A stretch of DNA of 64,000 nucleotides from Hymenobacter taeanensis (GTDB lineage Bacteria; Bacteroidota; Bacteroidia; Cytophagales; Hymenobacteraceae). Under the pieces are notes generated by a model that was not told the origin of the DNA, ran no database searches, and was given only the letters and a program-made list of their open reading frames with translations. The stretch spans positions 2,821,001 through 2,885,000 of the forward strand of contig NZ_CP053538.1 in NCBI RefSeq assembly GCF_013137895.1, in the 5' to 3' direction. Of the stretch, positions 1-8,621 are shown one piece after another. A program made the translations under genes and the position numbers. Each line of letters begins with the position of its first letter. The stretch's first letter is position 1.

Positions 1-299
1 CGCAGGTAGCCGTCAACCGTAGCCTGTCCTCCTTGCCGGAGCCAGATTTTGTTGCTTGGTTCATGCGGTGCTTCGGCGGCCATCCACTCCGCCAGCCACC
101 AGTCATGGTTGCCCTGCAGCCAGATGCTCTTCGGAATACTTAGCAGTAGGTTAACACACTCCGGCGTGTCAGGCCAGCCATCGGCCACGTCACCTAGCTG
201 AACCAGGCGGTCGAGGCCCGGCCGGAAGGGACTGCGCTCCAACACCTGCAGGAGTGCCCGGTAAGCCCCATGAATGTCTCCTAATACATACGTGTCCAT
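1..299 (-). CDS. Metallophosphoesterase (Ser/Thr phosphatase type), 3' end cut by window
   Basis: Starts with ATG at 299 and runs off the left edge, so only about the first 99 residues are visible. They show three metal-binding blocks of the calcineurin-like phosphoesterase family in the right order and spacing: GDIHG (residues 7-11), GDVADG (36-41) and GNHDWW (63-68). These coordinate a dinuclear metal centre that hydrolyses phosphomonoesters; the close spacing resembles PP1/ApaH-type phosphatases. The substrate cannot be inferred. The gene is divergent from the methyltransferase starting at 419. The family call is strong, the exact function open. Confidence 0.88.
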   Translation of the reverse strand, partial: MDTYVLGDIHGAYRALLQVLERSPFRPGLDRLVQLGDVADGWPDTPECVNLLLSIPKSIWLQGNHDWWLAEWMAAEAPHEPSNKIWLRQGGQATVDGYL

Positions 300-418
300 G
301 ACTACTTCTTACGGCACTGCCGCCACAGAAGCTACAGTAGCGCTTGCGGGCTACTCCACATCCAGACGAGCTTAGGGCTCTCAGGGGCAAGCAAAAGCGT
401 ACTAATACTACACCACCA

Positions 419-1051
419 ATGAAAATTGAAGACGCATACAATGAGTGGGCGGGTAGCTACGACACGGGCACCAACCGAACCCGCGACCTGGAGGCACAGG
501 CTATCCGGGCCACTATTCCGCCGGGGCCCTACGCCGAGGTGATTGAGCTGGGCTGCGGCACTGGTAAAAACACCGAGTGGCTCGCTACCCAAGCCGGTCA
601 CCTCACGGCGGTAGACCTATCGAAGGAGATGATGGACCGCGCCCGCCAGAAGCTGCCGCACCCGCACATCAACTTTCAGCCCGCTGATATTACCCAGCCG
701 TGGTTCTTTGCCTCACGCCCCGCCGATCTGCTGGTGTGTAGCCTGATTCTGGAGCACATTGAGCACCTCGATGCCGTGTTTGCCCAAGCTCAGCAAGCCC
801 TACGGGTGGGCGGATTGTTTTACGTGGGCGAGCTGCACCCCTTCAAGCAATACCAAGGCACTAAGGCGCATTTTGAGCGTGCCGGCGGCTCACTTTGTGA
901 GCTGGAGTGCCACGTTCACCACATTTCTGACTACACCGAAGCCGCCCGCCAGCATGGGTTACGGTGTGCGCGCCTGCAGGAATGGTTTGATACCCACGAC
1001 CGTACCGGCATGCCGCGCATTATCTCCTTCCTGTTTCAGCGGGAAGACTGA
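419..1051 (+). CDS. Class I SAM-dependent methyltransferase
   Basis: A 210-residue protein with the AdoMet-binding motif I VIELGCGTGKN at residues 41-51, an acidic residue at the end of strand 2 (AVDLSKEM) and the usual motif II/III region (DLLVCSLILEHI) followed by LRVGGLFYVGELHP. This is a compact Methyltransf_11/25-like Rossmann fold. The ATG at 419 is preferred because homology-like sequence (AYNEWAGSYD) begins directly after it; the same frame stays open upstream to 344, but that stretch is low-complexity and lacks family features. The substrate is unknown. It faces the lipoprotein gene at 1279 (convergent), and no strong hairpin was seen between them. Confidence 0.85.
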   Translation: MKIEDAYNEWAGSYDTGTNRTRDLEAQAIRATIPPGPYAEVIELGCGTGKNTEWLATQAGHLTAVDLSKEMMDRARQKLPHPHINFQPADITQPWFFASRPADLLVCSLILEHIEHLDAVFAQAQQALRVGGLFYVGELHPFKQYQGTKAHFERAGGSLCELECHVHHISDYTEAARQHGLRCARLQEWFDTHDRTGMPRIISFLFQRED

Positions 1052-1278
1052 GCAGGCCGCCTCGAAAGGCACTGTGGGTTTAGCTTAGTAGAAAGCGTAG
1101 GATCATAAAAGCTTTGTGGGCTGATTCTGTGCTTCGTTGCGTAGGTGGTTTCTCACCCATCTGGGCAAGCGTCTAGCTGAAACTCTAAGCACTTGTGCGA
1201 CAATCAGATAATTGACCCTTCTACCGTTAGCTACGCCTGTTGCGCTGCTCCATGAAAGCGAGGTGGCCTAGCGCGGTA

Positions 1279-2013
1279 TTATTGCTTGTGTAAGGCTAAT
1301 TCATTGGTCTGAACCACCACAGTGTCGCCGGGGGCGAGGGAGCTGCGCAAGTTGGGGTTCAGGCTATTCCAATCGAAGCCAGTGGCTATCCAGCACCAGC
1401 GCCCATTGCTGCCAGATTTGCCCAGCCAGCTGAACAACGACAGCACGGGCTGGCCTTTCCGGATGGTAAGCATCCGGAGGGGCCGCAGCCGACACATCTG
1501 CCCGAAACCGCTTGCCTGTGACACATTGAAGCACTTCCTGGCAGGCCGGTGTTGCCGAATCTTATCGGGAAGCTCATTGCACGGATTAGCGTTGTATCCC
1601 GAGGGCGAAGTATAGATTGATACTGAATCTAGGTCAGATAATAGGTAGTACTCCCGGGCGCGAGTTGTCACTTCCATCTCTGTCATGTGGTCGTCGGCGC
1701 CGGGTGGTACCACCGAAGCCAGCGTTACGCGGTTGTTCTCGCGGAAATGTAGCTCTAGTGAAGCCCCTGTTATTGTACTATCCCGCCGCAGGAATGTAGT
1801 AGAGGCCCCGTTTAGGCGGCGCAGGAAACGCGTAATAGTGGTCTGGTTGGTAATGATGCCGGTGCTCGTGTGCAGCTGCATCGTGCCGGCCTTAATGGTA
1901 GATTCGGTGCGGTACTGACCCATCAGCATCGGAATGGTATCATCATCCTTAGAGCAGGCACCAAGCAACAAAAGAGTAGCTAATAACGAGGTAGAGATTA
2001 ATCTCATGGACAA
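1279..2013 (-). CDS. Hypothetical lipoprotein, probably surface-exposed
   Basis: About 244 residues. The N-terminus is a lipoprotein signal peptide: hydrophobic core followed by the lipobox LLGAC with Cys at about residue 20. The residues right after the Cys are SKDDD. C-x-K-(D/E)-(D/E) is the lipoprotein export signal that sends Bacteroidota lipoproteins to the outer face of the outer membrane, so surface display is a reasonable inference. The rest is not recognised; it has several Cys residues (PCNE, KCF, MCRL) near the centre. Start may be the second Met (2007). The gene stands alone between divergent and convergent neighbours. Confidence 0.7.
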   Translation of the reverse strand: MSMRLISTSLLATLLLLGACSKDDDTIPMLMGQYRTESTIKAGTMQLHTSTGIITNQTTITRFLRRLNGASTTFLRRDSTITGASLELHFRENNRVTLASVVPPGADDHMTEMEVTTRAREYYLLSDLDSVSIYTSPSGYNANPCNELPDKIRQHRPARKCFNVSQASGFGQMCRLRPLRMLTIRKGQPVLSLFSWLGKSGSNGRWCWIATGFDWNSLNPNLRSSLAPGDTVVVQTNELALHKQ

Positions 2014-2172
2014 GAGTATGGTCGGATAATGAGGCGAAGGTATAGTAAAGTTGGAGTAGCAGTACCGATCAGCTCCCGCTATTTTGTCGGATTATACATT
2101 GAAGCCACCTTGGTAGGATTTTGCGAAGAACACAATGGGCTACAGAAAGCAGCGCGGGCTTATTGTTCTGTA

Positions 2173-2583
2173 CTAGGCTACCCCACCTGTTTCGGCTAAG
2201 CGGCGCAAGTGGCCTAGCGCCTTTTGCGCGTCCTCAGCTGCCACAAAAATGTGGTCGTGGTAATAGGCGGCTACTACGTTGCAGCTAATGCCGGCCAGGG
2301 CTAGCACCCGGGCAAAGGCCGCCGTTAGTCCCACCGCTTCCAGCGCCGAGTGCACCGTCAGGGTTATCCAGGCGGCCCGGAAGGAGTAGGAGAGGTGCAG
2401 ACGGTCGGCGGTGGTCTGGGGCAGAATGAGCGTAATGCCCTCCCGTTCCCGGAACATACCCAGGCACTCCGTAAGCTCTAGGCCAGTTAAGGAGGCTACC
2501 GTGCAGTACACGTAGGTGCCCGGCTGCAACTCGGGCTTCATGGTGCGGATCAGCCGAGAGAGGTTGGTTTCGCCTGTAGGCAT
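2173..2583 (-). CDS. ACT domain-containing protein
   Basis: A protein of 136 residues from the ATG at 2583. The frame is open to 2664, but the upstream part overlaps the terminator of the preceding gene and is not protein-like. The C-terminal half (WITLTVHSALEAVGLTAAFA, then a segment ending in GISCNVVAAYYHDHIFV) has the beta-alpha-beta-beta-alpha-beta pattern of an ACT domain, and the whole length fits the small two-ACT-domain family common in bacteria. ACT domains bind small ligands, often amino acids, so a regulatory or sensing role is likely; the ligand is unknown. Confidence 0.75.
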   Translation of the reverse strand: MPTGETNLSRLIRTMKPELQPGTYVYCTVASLTGLELTECLGMFREREGITLILPQTTADRLHLSYSFRAAWITLTVHSALEAVGLTAAFARVLALAGISCNVVAAYYHDHIFVAAEDAQKALGHLRRLAETGGVA

Positions 2584-2644
2584 AGAAGTAAGAATACTGG
2601 TGGTTGATACGAAGGCAAACTGCCGCCGCGCGGCCTGCCAGTAA

Positions 2645-2683
2645 AAGTAAACGGCGCCCGTCATTGACGGGCGCCGTTTACTT
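2645..2683 (-). terminator. Hairpin terminator after the 2702-3397 gene
   Basis: A perfect inverted repeat with arms of about 18 nt (core ACGGCGCCCGTC) and a 3-nt loop as drawn. On the minus strand it follows the stop codon at 2702 by about 20 nt and ends in CTTTTACT, so it can stop transcripts of the gene at 2702-3397. Confidence 0.7.
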
Positions 2684-2701
2684 GTTGAGACAATGAGTGG
2701 C

Positions 2702-3397
2702 CTAGCTTTCTTCTACTACCTCGTCGGCCTGGGTCTGGGCTTCATAAGTATCGGCGTATTTGAAGTCATCGAGCCAATAGGCTGAACTTACCACTTCAAA
2801 CACAATGGACTGCTCAGTGCGCCTGCTGGGGTGCAGCTGCCAGATGATAGAGGCGGCTTCGGGGAAGCTAGCACCGTCCAGCTGCTCATGAAACAGGCGT
2901 TTCAGCAGGGTATTATCAGGCATACCCTGGCCTAGCAAGCGCAGTAACGGCGCCTCCGGGTTGGCATCGAACAATTGTAGACCGTCATCATCAGCGGCCG
3001 TGAGCTGCACCTGAAACTGCACGGCTTCGGCTCTTGGGAATTTACCGTTGTAAGCGGTGTACAGCAGTTGTGTGGCCTTGAAAAAGCCCTCATGCTGCTC
3101 TAGCTCCGGGTTTTCCTCCCACAGCTTTTCCGTGAGCATCTGGTGGGCCAGGTTATCAATTTGCCCCGTGGTGAGCTGATCGGCAAACAGATATTCCAGC
3201 ACGAGCCGGGCCGCCTCGGTGGGCTCCAGATCCGTGAGGGCCATGTGCGTCATCTCCAGTAACTCTTCGGGAGCAACCTCATCGGGGTTGTCGTAGCCGG
3301 TTTTAGCTAAGAGGGCCTTATAGTCTGCGGGCTGCCAGGAGTTAGGTAGCTCAGTTAGGGAATCGAAGGATAGACGCTCTACGGTGAATGTTTGCAT
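2702..3397 (-). CDS. Hypothetical acidic helical protein
   Basis: A protein of 231 residues from the ATG at 3397. It is acidic, rich in Leu, Glu and Ala, with no signal peptide or membrane segment, and is predicted by eye to be mostly helical. Segments such as LLAKTGYDNPDEVAPEEL and LVLEYLFADQLTTGQIDNL look like a cytoplasmic folded protein, not a random frame. I do not recognise a family. The stop codon TAG lies inside the over-represented octamer TGGCCTAG (2698-2705). It is followed by a strong hairpin, so it is probably monocistronic. Confidence 0.65.
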   Translation of the reverse strand: MQTFTVERLSFDSLTELPNSWQPADYKALLAKTGYDNPDEVAPEELLEMTHMALTDLEPTEAARLVLEYLFADQLTTGQIDNLAHQMLTEKLWEENPELEQHEGFFKATQLLYTAYNGKFPRAEAVQFQVQLTAADDDGLQLFDANPEAPLLRLLGQGMPDNTLLKRLFHEQLDGASFPEAASIIWQLHPSRRTEQSIVFEVVSSAYWLDDFKYADTYEAQTQADEVVEES

Positions 3398-3552
3398 GAA
3401 TGGGGGGGCTGACAAACGGCTGGAAACAGCCGCGAAGGCGCGGAACGTCCGCACCCTACTGGTTCAGCTTACGGCATTACCCAGCAAACACCCATAAAAT
3501 GAGGAGAATAAAACCAACACCTTCAACTGACTACCTGCGGAGCTAGGTACTC

Positions 3553-4374
3553 TTAGCGAGCTGGTGCCGGCACCGACTTAGCCTGAAAGAACTCGTCCAC
3601 CTTGCGGTTGAATTCCTCGGCGTGTTCCTGTAAGGTGGCGTGGCCACTGTTGGGCACTATCCAGAGCCAGGCGCGCGGCAGGTTCTGGTAAATGGCTAGC
3701 GTATGCTCCGCCCGAATCACGTCTCGGTCGCCGGCAATGATGAAGGCCGGAGCTTTGACTTGTGCCAGCGAAGCTAGGGAGATGTGCGGGTGGCGCCAGT
3801 CGAGCAGAAACACTTTCCAGTCGTTGCGGCGGGTGGGGTCGGTGAACGTTTGCGTGCGACCTTCCTGGTAGCCCCGTTTCATCTGCTGCCACACCTCCGG
3901 CGCCAGGGCCGTAGAGTCGGGCCAGAGGTTGGCGCCGGTGGCAGCAAAGCGTTTCACTTTCTCCGGGTGGCGCTGGGCTAGCAAGAGCGCCGTAATGCCT
4001 CCATCACTCCAACCCAGCACGTAGGCCGAGTCGAGGCGCAAGTGGGTGAGCAGCGCCGCGCAATCGTCGGCCATCATCTCAAAGCTCAGCGAGTCGGTCC
4101 GGTCCACTGATTTGCCGTGGGCGCGGCTATCCAACGCTAGTACGCGGTAGCGCTTAGCGAAGTAAGGGATGGTTTTCTGGAAGGCTTTGCTGCTCCCGCC
4201 GTTGCCGTGGAGTAGCAGCAGAGGCGCCCCCGCACCGTACGTTTCGTAGTACAGCTTAACGCCGCGCACCGTAGCGTATTTCCCCGCCGCGGGGTTATTG
4301 CCGTAAGGCACCACCTGGCCTAGCGCCAGCTGGGTGAAGAGTAGCAGAATTAGAAGCAGCGAGTAACGAGCCAT
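3553..4374 (-). CDS. Secreted alpha/beta hydrolase
   Basis: A protein of 273 residues with an N-terminal signal peptide (hydrophobic stretch ending near LALGQ), so probably periplasmic or secreted. It has the alpha/beta hydrolase landmarks in order: oxyanion-hole HGNGG, the RYRVLALDSRAHGKS strand-loop, the nucleophile elbow GWSDGG with catalytic Ser, an acid in IIAGDRDVI, and the catalytic His in NSGHATL. The length matches the family. It is probably an esterase or related hydrolase; the substrate is unknown. It lies in the same direction as the secreted protein gene at 4425-5429, with 50 nt between them, so the two may be co-transcribed. Confidence 0.88.
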   Translation of the reverse strand: MARYSLLLILLLFTQLALGQVVPYGNNPAAGKYATVRGVKLYYETYGAGAPLLLLHGNGGSSKAFQKTIPYFAKRYRVLALDSRAHGKSVDRTDSLSFEMMADDCAALLTHLRLDSAYVLGWSDGGITALLLAQRHPEKVKRFAATGANLWPDSTALAPEVWQQMKRGYQEGRTQTFTDPTRRNDWKVFLLDWRHPHISLASLAQVKAPAFIIAGDRDVIRAEHTLAIYQNLPRAWLWIVPNSGHATLQEHAEEFNRKVDEFFQAKSVPAPAR

Positions 4375-4424
4375 GTACCCAAGCTAGCGCTTTTGAGTGA
4401 TTGATAGCAACCAAAGAGTATTAC

Positions 4425-5429
4425 CTAACGCTTCTGCAGATACAGCAGGGTAGACTGATTGGAAGGCCCGTATTTGTCGTTCATCAGGAAGTAGCCGCTT
4501 TTGTAAGCCGCCAGACCCTCCCAGTTGTAAGTCATGTATTCTCGGGGCAGCTCAAACAGAGGCTTCCAGCTAATTTTGTTGCGCTTGTAGCGCAGGCTGA
4601 TTAGGCGGCAGTAGTTCTGGTACTTACCATCCTGTAGTACCAAGTGGGCGTTTGGATCGGGAGCCGGTGTGCGGTATACCTGGTCATCGTCGCCGTTGTA
4701 GAAGTAGTTGATGGCCGTGAACCGGTTCTTGCCTTCGTATACTAGGTCCGTCACGCGGAAGGGTAAGCGGGCCACGGGCACGTACTGCGGAATATCGGGC
4801 AGGTCGGTGGCATCGGGGATGCGGAAGGCGTAGTTGTCGTGCGTGAAGTAGTTGTACTCGAATAGCAACAGCAGGCTCTTATTGTACCCCGTAGCCGCCT
4901 CGAAGCCCGCGTTGTGAATGTGGGAGCCGTCGGTAAGGGCGGGTTTGGCCAGCGGTACCAGGTAGCGCGTGTCGATGGTGATGGTAGCGCCGGCATCGTC
5001 TACGGTACCCTTAATTAGGTAGCAGTAGGCCGAGGGCGTAGTGGTTTCGATAGTGAAATAGGCCGTGTTGCCTACCATGGTCAGCCCCTCCAGCCCTTCG
5101 TACACTTGGCAGAGACTATCAATGTGGGCCCTGACTTTATCCAGGTTTCGGATGCTGTACTTCTTGTAGGCCACTTCCTGTGACTTCTGCGCCAGCTGGC
5201 CGTCAATGCTGGCCAAGTCTACGGCGTATACCTTGGCCTCGGCGCGCTCCTGCAGCCGGCTCTCCCCCAGCAGAAACAGCTGACCCCCGCGAATAAATAA
5301 CCCGGAAAACTGGTTGTTGCGGTCAGCAATTTCCTGGGGTAGGCTAATGGTCCGGGGGGTAAACTGCGGCTTCTGCGCCCAAGTAGTGAGGCTTGTGCTT
5401 AATAGGGCCGCCAGCAAGAAGTATTTCAT
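4425..5429 (-). CDS. Hypothetical secreted protein, possibly beta-propeller
   Basis: A protein of 334 residues beginning with a clear signal peptide (MKYFLLAALLSTS...TWAQ). The mature part alternates short hydrophobic strands with polar turns (for example GLFIRGGQLFLLGES, YKSGYFLMNDKYG), which fits a beta-propeller or esterase-like phytase fold, but no diagnostic catalytic motif could be named. It has its own well-formed promoter at 5452-5481 and lies upstream of the secreted hydrolase. Function unknown. Confidence 0.7.
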   Translation of the reverse strand: MKYFLLAALLSTSLTTWAQKPQFTPRTISLPQEIADRNNQFSGLFIRGGQLFLLGESRLQERAEAKVYAVDLASIDGQLAQKSQEVAYKKYSIRNLDKVRAHIDSLCQVYEGLEGLTMVGNTAYFTIETTTPSAYCYLIKGTVDDAGATITIDTRYLVPLAKPALTDGSHIHNAGFEAATGYNKSLLLLFEYNYFTHDNYAFRIPDATDLPDIPQYVPVARLPFRVTDLVYEGKNRFTAINYFYNGDDDQVYRTPAPDPNAHLVLQDGKYQNYCRLISLRYKRNKISWKPLFELPREYMTYNWEGLAAYKSGYFLMNDKYGPSNQSTLLYLQKR

Positions 5430-5451
5430 AGGAGCAAAGCAAGTCAGCTCT

Positions 5452-5481
5452 CAAAGGTAGGGCCGATGGAATACTGGGCAA
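5452..5481 (-). promoter_or_regulatory. Bacteroidota-type promoter for 4425-5429
   Basis: On the minus strand: TTG (5481-5479), a 19-nt spacer, then TACCTTTG (5459-5452), an exact match to the Bacteroidota -7 consensus TAnnTTTG. Predicted transcription start is near 5445, about 16 nt before the ATG at 5429. Confidence 0.65.
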
Positions 5482-5501
5482 CGGTAAGTAGCACTAGTAC
5501 A

Positions 5502-5765
5502 CTAGGCCAGTACAATGCGCTTTGGCGCCATTTCTATCGCATAGTCCTGAATTACCTGCCGCAAAATCTCCATATCGCGGGGACAGCAATCGGCAAATTC
5601 CTCCCAGTTGGTAAGCGTCAGCACGGGTGGCATTTCGACAATGGCAACAATAGAATCCCAGAAAGCATCCCAGCTCGGTCCGTACCACTCTTCAAAGCCT
5701 AGCTTCTCCTTGAACAACTGGTGTAAGGCGGCTTTGCTGGTAATGCCGGTGAGGTCGAAGGTCAT
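5502..5765 (-). CDS. Barstar family protein (ribonuclease inhibitor-like)
   Basis: A protein of 87 residues, the usual size of barstar. The segment KEKLGFEEWYGPSWDAFWDS (about 18-37) matches the barstar signature in which a conserved Tyr-Gly and Trp-Asp precede the nuclease-contacting helix; DLTGITSKAALHQLF forms the first strand and helix. Barstar proteins block barnase-type secreted ribonucleases by binding the active site. No barnase-like gene is visible in this window, so it is either an orphan immunity protein or a housekeeping member (YhcO-like). It sits 29 nt downstream of the ABC exporter gene, in the same direction. Its stop codon lies in CTAGGCCA. Confidence 0.85.
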   Translation of the reverse strand: MTFDLTGITSKAALHQLFKEKLGFEEWYGPSWDAFWDSIVAIVEMPPVLTLTNWEEFADCCPRDMEILRQVIQDYAIEMAPKRIVLA

Positions 5766-5794
5766 GGTGGGAGGGGGAGAGATTTACAAGTAGT

Positions 5795-7606
5795 TTACGC
5801 CGCTGTATCGCTCACCTCATCCTCGTCATCCACCATCACGCGGGCCAGCTTCTCAATGTTGAGGCTGCGGGCAGAGGCGTCGAAGATTTCGCGGTAGGTG
5901 CCGCGCATGTCGTAGAGCTCTTCGTGGGTGCCGCTTTCCACCATGCGGCCCTGCTTCATGACGTAGATGCAGTCAGAATCTACAATTTGGGCGAGGCTGT
6001 GGGAGATGATGACCACGGTGCGGCCCTTCTTGATGGCGTCGAGGGAGTTCTTAATCTGCTCGGTGGCAATGGCGTCGAGGGAGGCGGTGGGCTCGTCGAG
6101 GAAGATGATGGGCGGGTTTTTGAGGAACAGCCGGGCAATGGCAATGCGCTGCTGTTGCCCGCCGGAAAGTTGCTGGGCATCCGACTCATACTGCTTAGGC
6201 AACTGCATAATCTGCTCGTGCAGGTAGGCCTGTTTAGCGGCCGCCTGAATCTGCTCGAAAGTGGCATCCATCACGCCGTAGCGGATGTTTTCCTCAATAG
6301 TGCCTTTGAAGATGTGGTTCTTTTGGAGCACTAAGCCTATCTGTTGGCGGAGGGCGTGGGTGTCGTAGTCGGCCAGGGGCTTGCCATCGAGAAGCATTTT
6401 GCCGTGGTCGGGCTCGTAGAACTTGCAGAGTAGGTTGATGATGGTGCTCTTACCGGCTCCCGACAGACCTACGAGGGCGGTAGTTTTGCCTTCCTCAACG
6501 GTCAGGCACACATCATGCAGTGCTTGGGTGCCACTAGGGTAAGTGAAGTCCACGTTGCAGATTTCGAACCGGCCGCGGAGGTGGTCGGGCTGCAGGGTGC
6601 CGGTTTGCTCAGTAGCGTCGTCGGCGTCTAGAATATCAAAGAAGCCCTCGGAGTAGGTGAGGGCGTCGTTCATCTCATCGTAAATGCGGTGCAGCTGCCG
6701 GATGGGTGCCGATACGTTATTAAACAGCAGAATATGGAACATGATGGCCCCGATGGAAATTTGCCGGTCCAGCACCAGATACGCCGTCAGGATGATGATA
6801 AGCACCACCCCAATCTGCTCGGTGAAGGTCTTGAGGCCATCGTAGCGGAAGTTGACTTTGCGGGTTTGGAGCTGGGCTTCCTGCAGGTTCTGCTGTAGGC
6901 CAGCCTGCTTGTGTTCCTCGTAGTCTTCGCGCACGAAACTTTTGATCACCACCGCCGAGTCGATCAGGTTTACCAGCCCTTGGCTTTTGGCCTCGCGTAG
7001 GCCACGTAAGGCGCGGCGGGTCCCGTTGAGGCGGTCGGCTTGGCGGTAGCTCAGCCAGAAGTACACCGGTAGCACCGCCACGGCCACTAGGCCTACGTAC
7101 AGGTTGTTCATGAACATGACTACCAGCGCCACAATGGCATTGGCGAAGAGCGGCAGAATATCAATAAAGAAGTTCTGCACCAGCTTCATCAGGCTCTCCA
7201 CGCCTCGGTCAATGCGGGTTTGGAGCTTGCCGGTCTGGTTGCCGTTATCGGCGTAGAAGCCCAGCTGGTAGCCCAGCACCTTGCGCACGGCATCCTGAGA
7301 AAGCGTACTCGAGACACTAATGCGGATTTTCTCGCCGTAGTACTTCTGCCCAAACTGGATGAAGGTATTTATGATTTCCTTGCCCAGCAGCAGCGCACTC
7401 ACCATCAGCAGCAGGTCTAGGCCTGCTGCCAGCCCTTGGTTGCGGTCGAGCAAGCCCTGCACCGTATCCACGGTGTAGCGCAGCACAAACGGGTTTACCT
7501 GCGCCGCCAAAGAGCCTACCAGCGTGAGCAGCAACGTGCCAATGACCAGCGGCCGGTAGGGGCGCACGTATGGGAAGAGGCGCTTTATAATCTCCCAGAG
7601 ACTCAT
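5795..7606 (-). CDS. ABC transporter, fused permease and ATPase (type IV exporter)
   Basis: A protein of 603 residues with the half-transporter layout: about six membrane helices in residues 1-330 (ABC_membrane), then a nucleotide-binding domain. Visible ATPase motifs are Walker A GLSGAGKST, the Q-loop region GLVLQKNHIF, signature LSGGQQQR, Walker B IIFLDEPTASLD and the H-loop IISHSLAQI. Such proteins dimerise and export lipids, drugs or peptides (MsbA/LmrA-like). The substrate cannot be deduced. No peptidase domain is present. Barstar follows closely downstream. Confidence 0.93.
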   Translation of the reverse strand: MSLWEIIKRLFPYVRPYRPLVIGTLLLTLVGSLAAQVNPFVLRYTVDTVQGLLDRNQGLAAGLDLLLMVSALLLGKEIINTFIQFGQKYYGEKIRISVSSTLSQDAVRKVLGYQLGFYADNGNQTGKLQTRIDRGVESLMKLVQNFFIDILPLFANAIVALVVMFMNNLYVGLVAVAVLPVYFWLSYRQADRLNGTRRALRGLREAKSQGLVNLIDSAVVIKSFVREDYEEHKQAGLQQNLQEAQLQTRKVNFRYDGLKTFTEQIGVVLIIILTAYLVLDRQISIGAIMFHILLFNNVSAPIRQLHRIYDEMNDALTYSEGFFDILDADDATEQTGTLQPDHLRGRFEICNVDFTYPSGTQALHDVCLTVEEGKTTALVGLSGAGKSTIINLLCKFYEPDHGKMLLDGKPLADYDTHALRQQIGLVLQKNHIFKGTIEENIRYGVMDATFEQIQAAAKQAYLHEQIMQLPKQYESDAQQLSGGQQQRIAIARLFLKNPPIIFLDEPTASLDAIATEQIKNSLDAIKKGRTVVIISHSLAQIVDSDCIYVMKQGRMVESGTHEELYDMRGTYREIFDASARSLNIEKLARVMVDDEDEVSDTAA

Positions 7607-7663
7607 GGGTAAACAGGGCTAGGTTGAGGAGTAGCCGGCTAGACGCGGGAGCAGGGCGTGGGG

Positions 7664-8314
7664 TTATTCATCTAAGTAACTGTTGCCCTCAGCATACAGG
7701 TCGAAATCAACGGATACGTTTAGGTTGCTGATTCGCTTTAGTGTGGAAGCATCTATAAAATGCCCGCCTAACATGCCGTTCCCGTTATGAAAATAAGATG
7801 CCACACGAACTACGCACTCGGTTTTAGCGGCCAAATCTCTGATGCCTTTCGTGTCTTGTTCTAATAAGCTAAGCAGATTGTAGAGATTACTTCCGACGGT
7901 ATCCGGCTCATAACGAGGCTGAAAATCAATGACACTTTGCTTGTGCTTAAAGGTACCCATACGGACGTCCCCTTTATTATACTGCCTTATCGGTGTAAGA
8001 TGAGTTAGCGTCAGCATTTGGGCAGTAGTCAACTCCTCGGAAGAGGCTCGGAGCCAGATGTCGTGAAAAGCCTCCGTGGTTATGTCAACGATTTCAGCAG
8101 CTGTAGTGGCAATACTGATAGCAAGGTAGAATTTGTGCCCCTCAACTGCCATGTAGGCTGTTACAATTCCTGCCTCAGCCTCTGCAATTCTTCGGACTAC
8201 CGGTAAGCCTTCCTCGTGAAGGATGCGATGAATAGCCAAAAACTGTTGAGTCACGCCGAATGTCGGGTTGGCCAATTCTTGAGCAAGTAGTTGTTTGATT
8301 TGCTGTTCTGTCAT
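7664..8314 (-). CDS. DUF4279-like protein
   Basis: A protein of 216 residues from the ATG at 8314 (the frame extends to 8347 but that would overlap the upstream gene). The C-terminal half, about 120-212, resembles DUF4279: QYNKGD, a helix LYNLLSLLEQ, a strand CVVRVASYFHNGNG, and near the end LNVSVDFDLYA, the family's typical last strand. DUF4279 proteins are small, of unknown role, and are sometimes found as immunity-like or accessory proteins. The N-terminal half is unassigned. Follows the ABM-domain gene by 16 nt, so probably the same transcript. The assignment comes from pattern memory and is moderate. Confidence 0.6.
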   Translation of the reverse strand: MTEQQIKQLLAQELANPTFGVTQQFLAIHRILHEEGLPVVRRIAEAEAGIVTAYMAVEGHKFYLAISIATTAAEIVDITTEAFHDIWLRASSEELTTAQMLTLTHLTPIRQYNKGDVRMGTFKHKQSVIDFQPRYEPDTVGSNLYNLLSLLEQDTKGIRDLAAKTECVVRVASYFHNGNGMLGGHFIDASTLKRISNLNVSVDFDLYAEGNSYLDE

Positions 8315-8330
8315 TGTGATATGACAACCT

Positions 8331-8621
8331 CTACTCAACCACCGCATAGTGGTTCATCTCCTGAATACTCTGGTAAAAAGGCTTCACTAGCTGGAAAAAC
8401 TTCCCAAACTCCGGGCTTTTACGAAAGCCGCTGAGGTGGCGCTCCACGGAGGTCCACTCAATGCGCCAGATGAATAGTGTGGGATCTTCTTCACAATGCC
8501 CAAGCTGGTAGTTAAGGCAATCGGGAGCGGCAGAAAGCAGTTGGTTGGCGCTGCGGATGGCTTCGAGAAAAGCTGGCTGCTGCTCCGCAGTAATACGGTA
8601 GCGGATATATTCAACGGTCAT
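8331..8621 (-). CDS. Antibiotic biosynthesis monooxygenase (ABM) domain protein
   Basis: A protein of 96 residues, the usual length for a stand-alone ABM/dimeric alpha-beta barrel protein. Family hallmarks are the opening strand EYIRYRI, the helix with PAFLEAIRSANQLL, PDCLNYQLGH and FIWRIEWTSVERHLSGFRKS. Members include quinol monooxygenases and many of unknown substrate. It precedes the DUF4279-like gene by 16 nt in the same orientation. Confidence 0.85.
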   Translation of the reverse strand: MTVEYIRYRITAEQQPAFLEAIRSANQLLSAAPDCLNYQLGHCEEDPTLFIWRIEWTSVERHLSGFRKSPEFGKFFQLVKPFYQSIQEMNHYAVVE

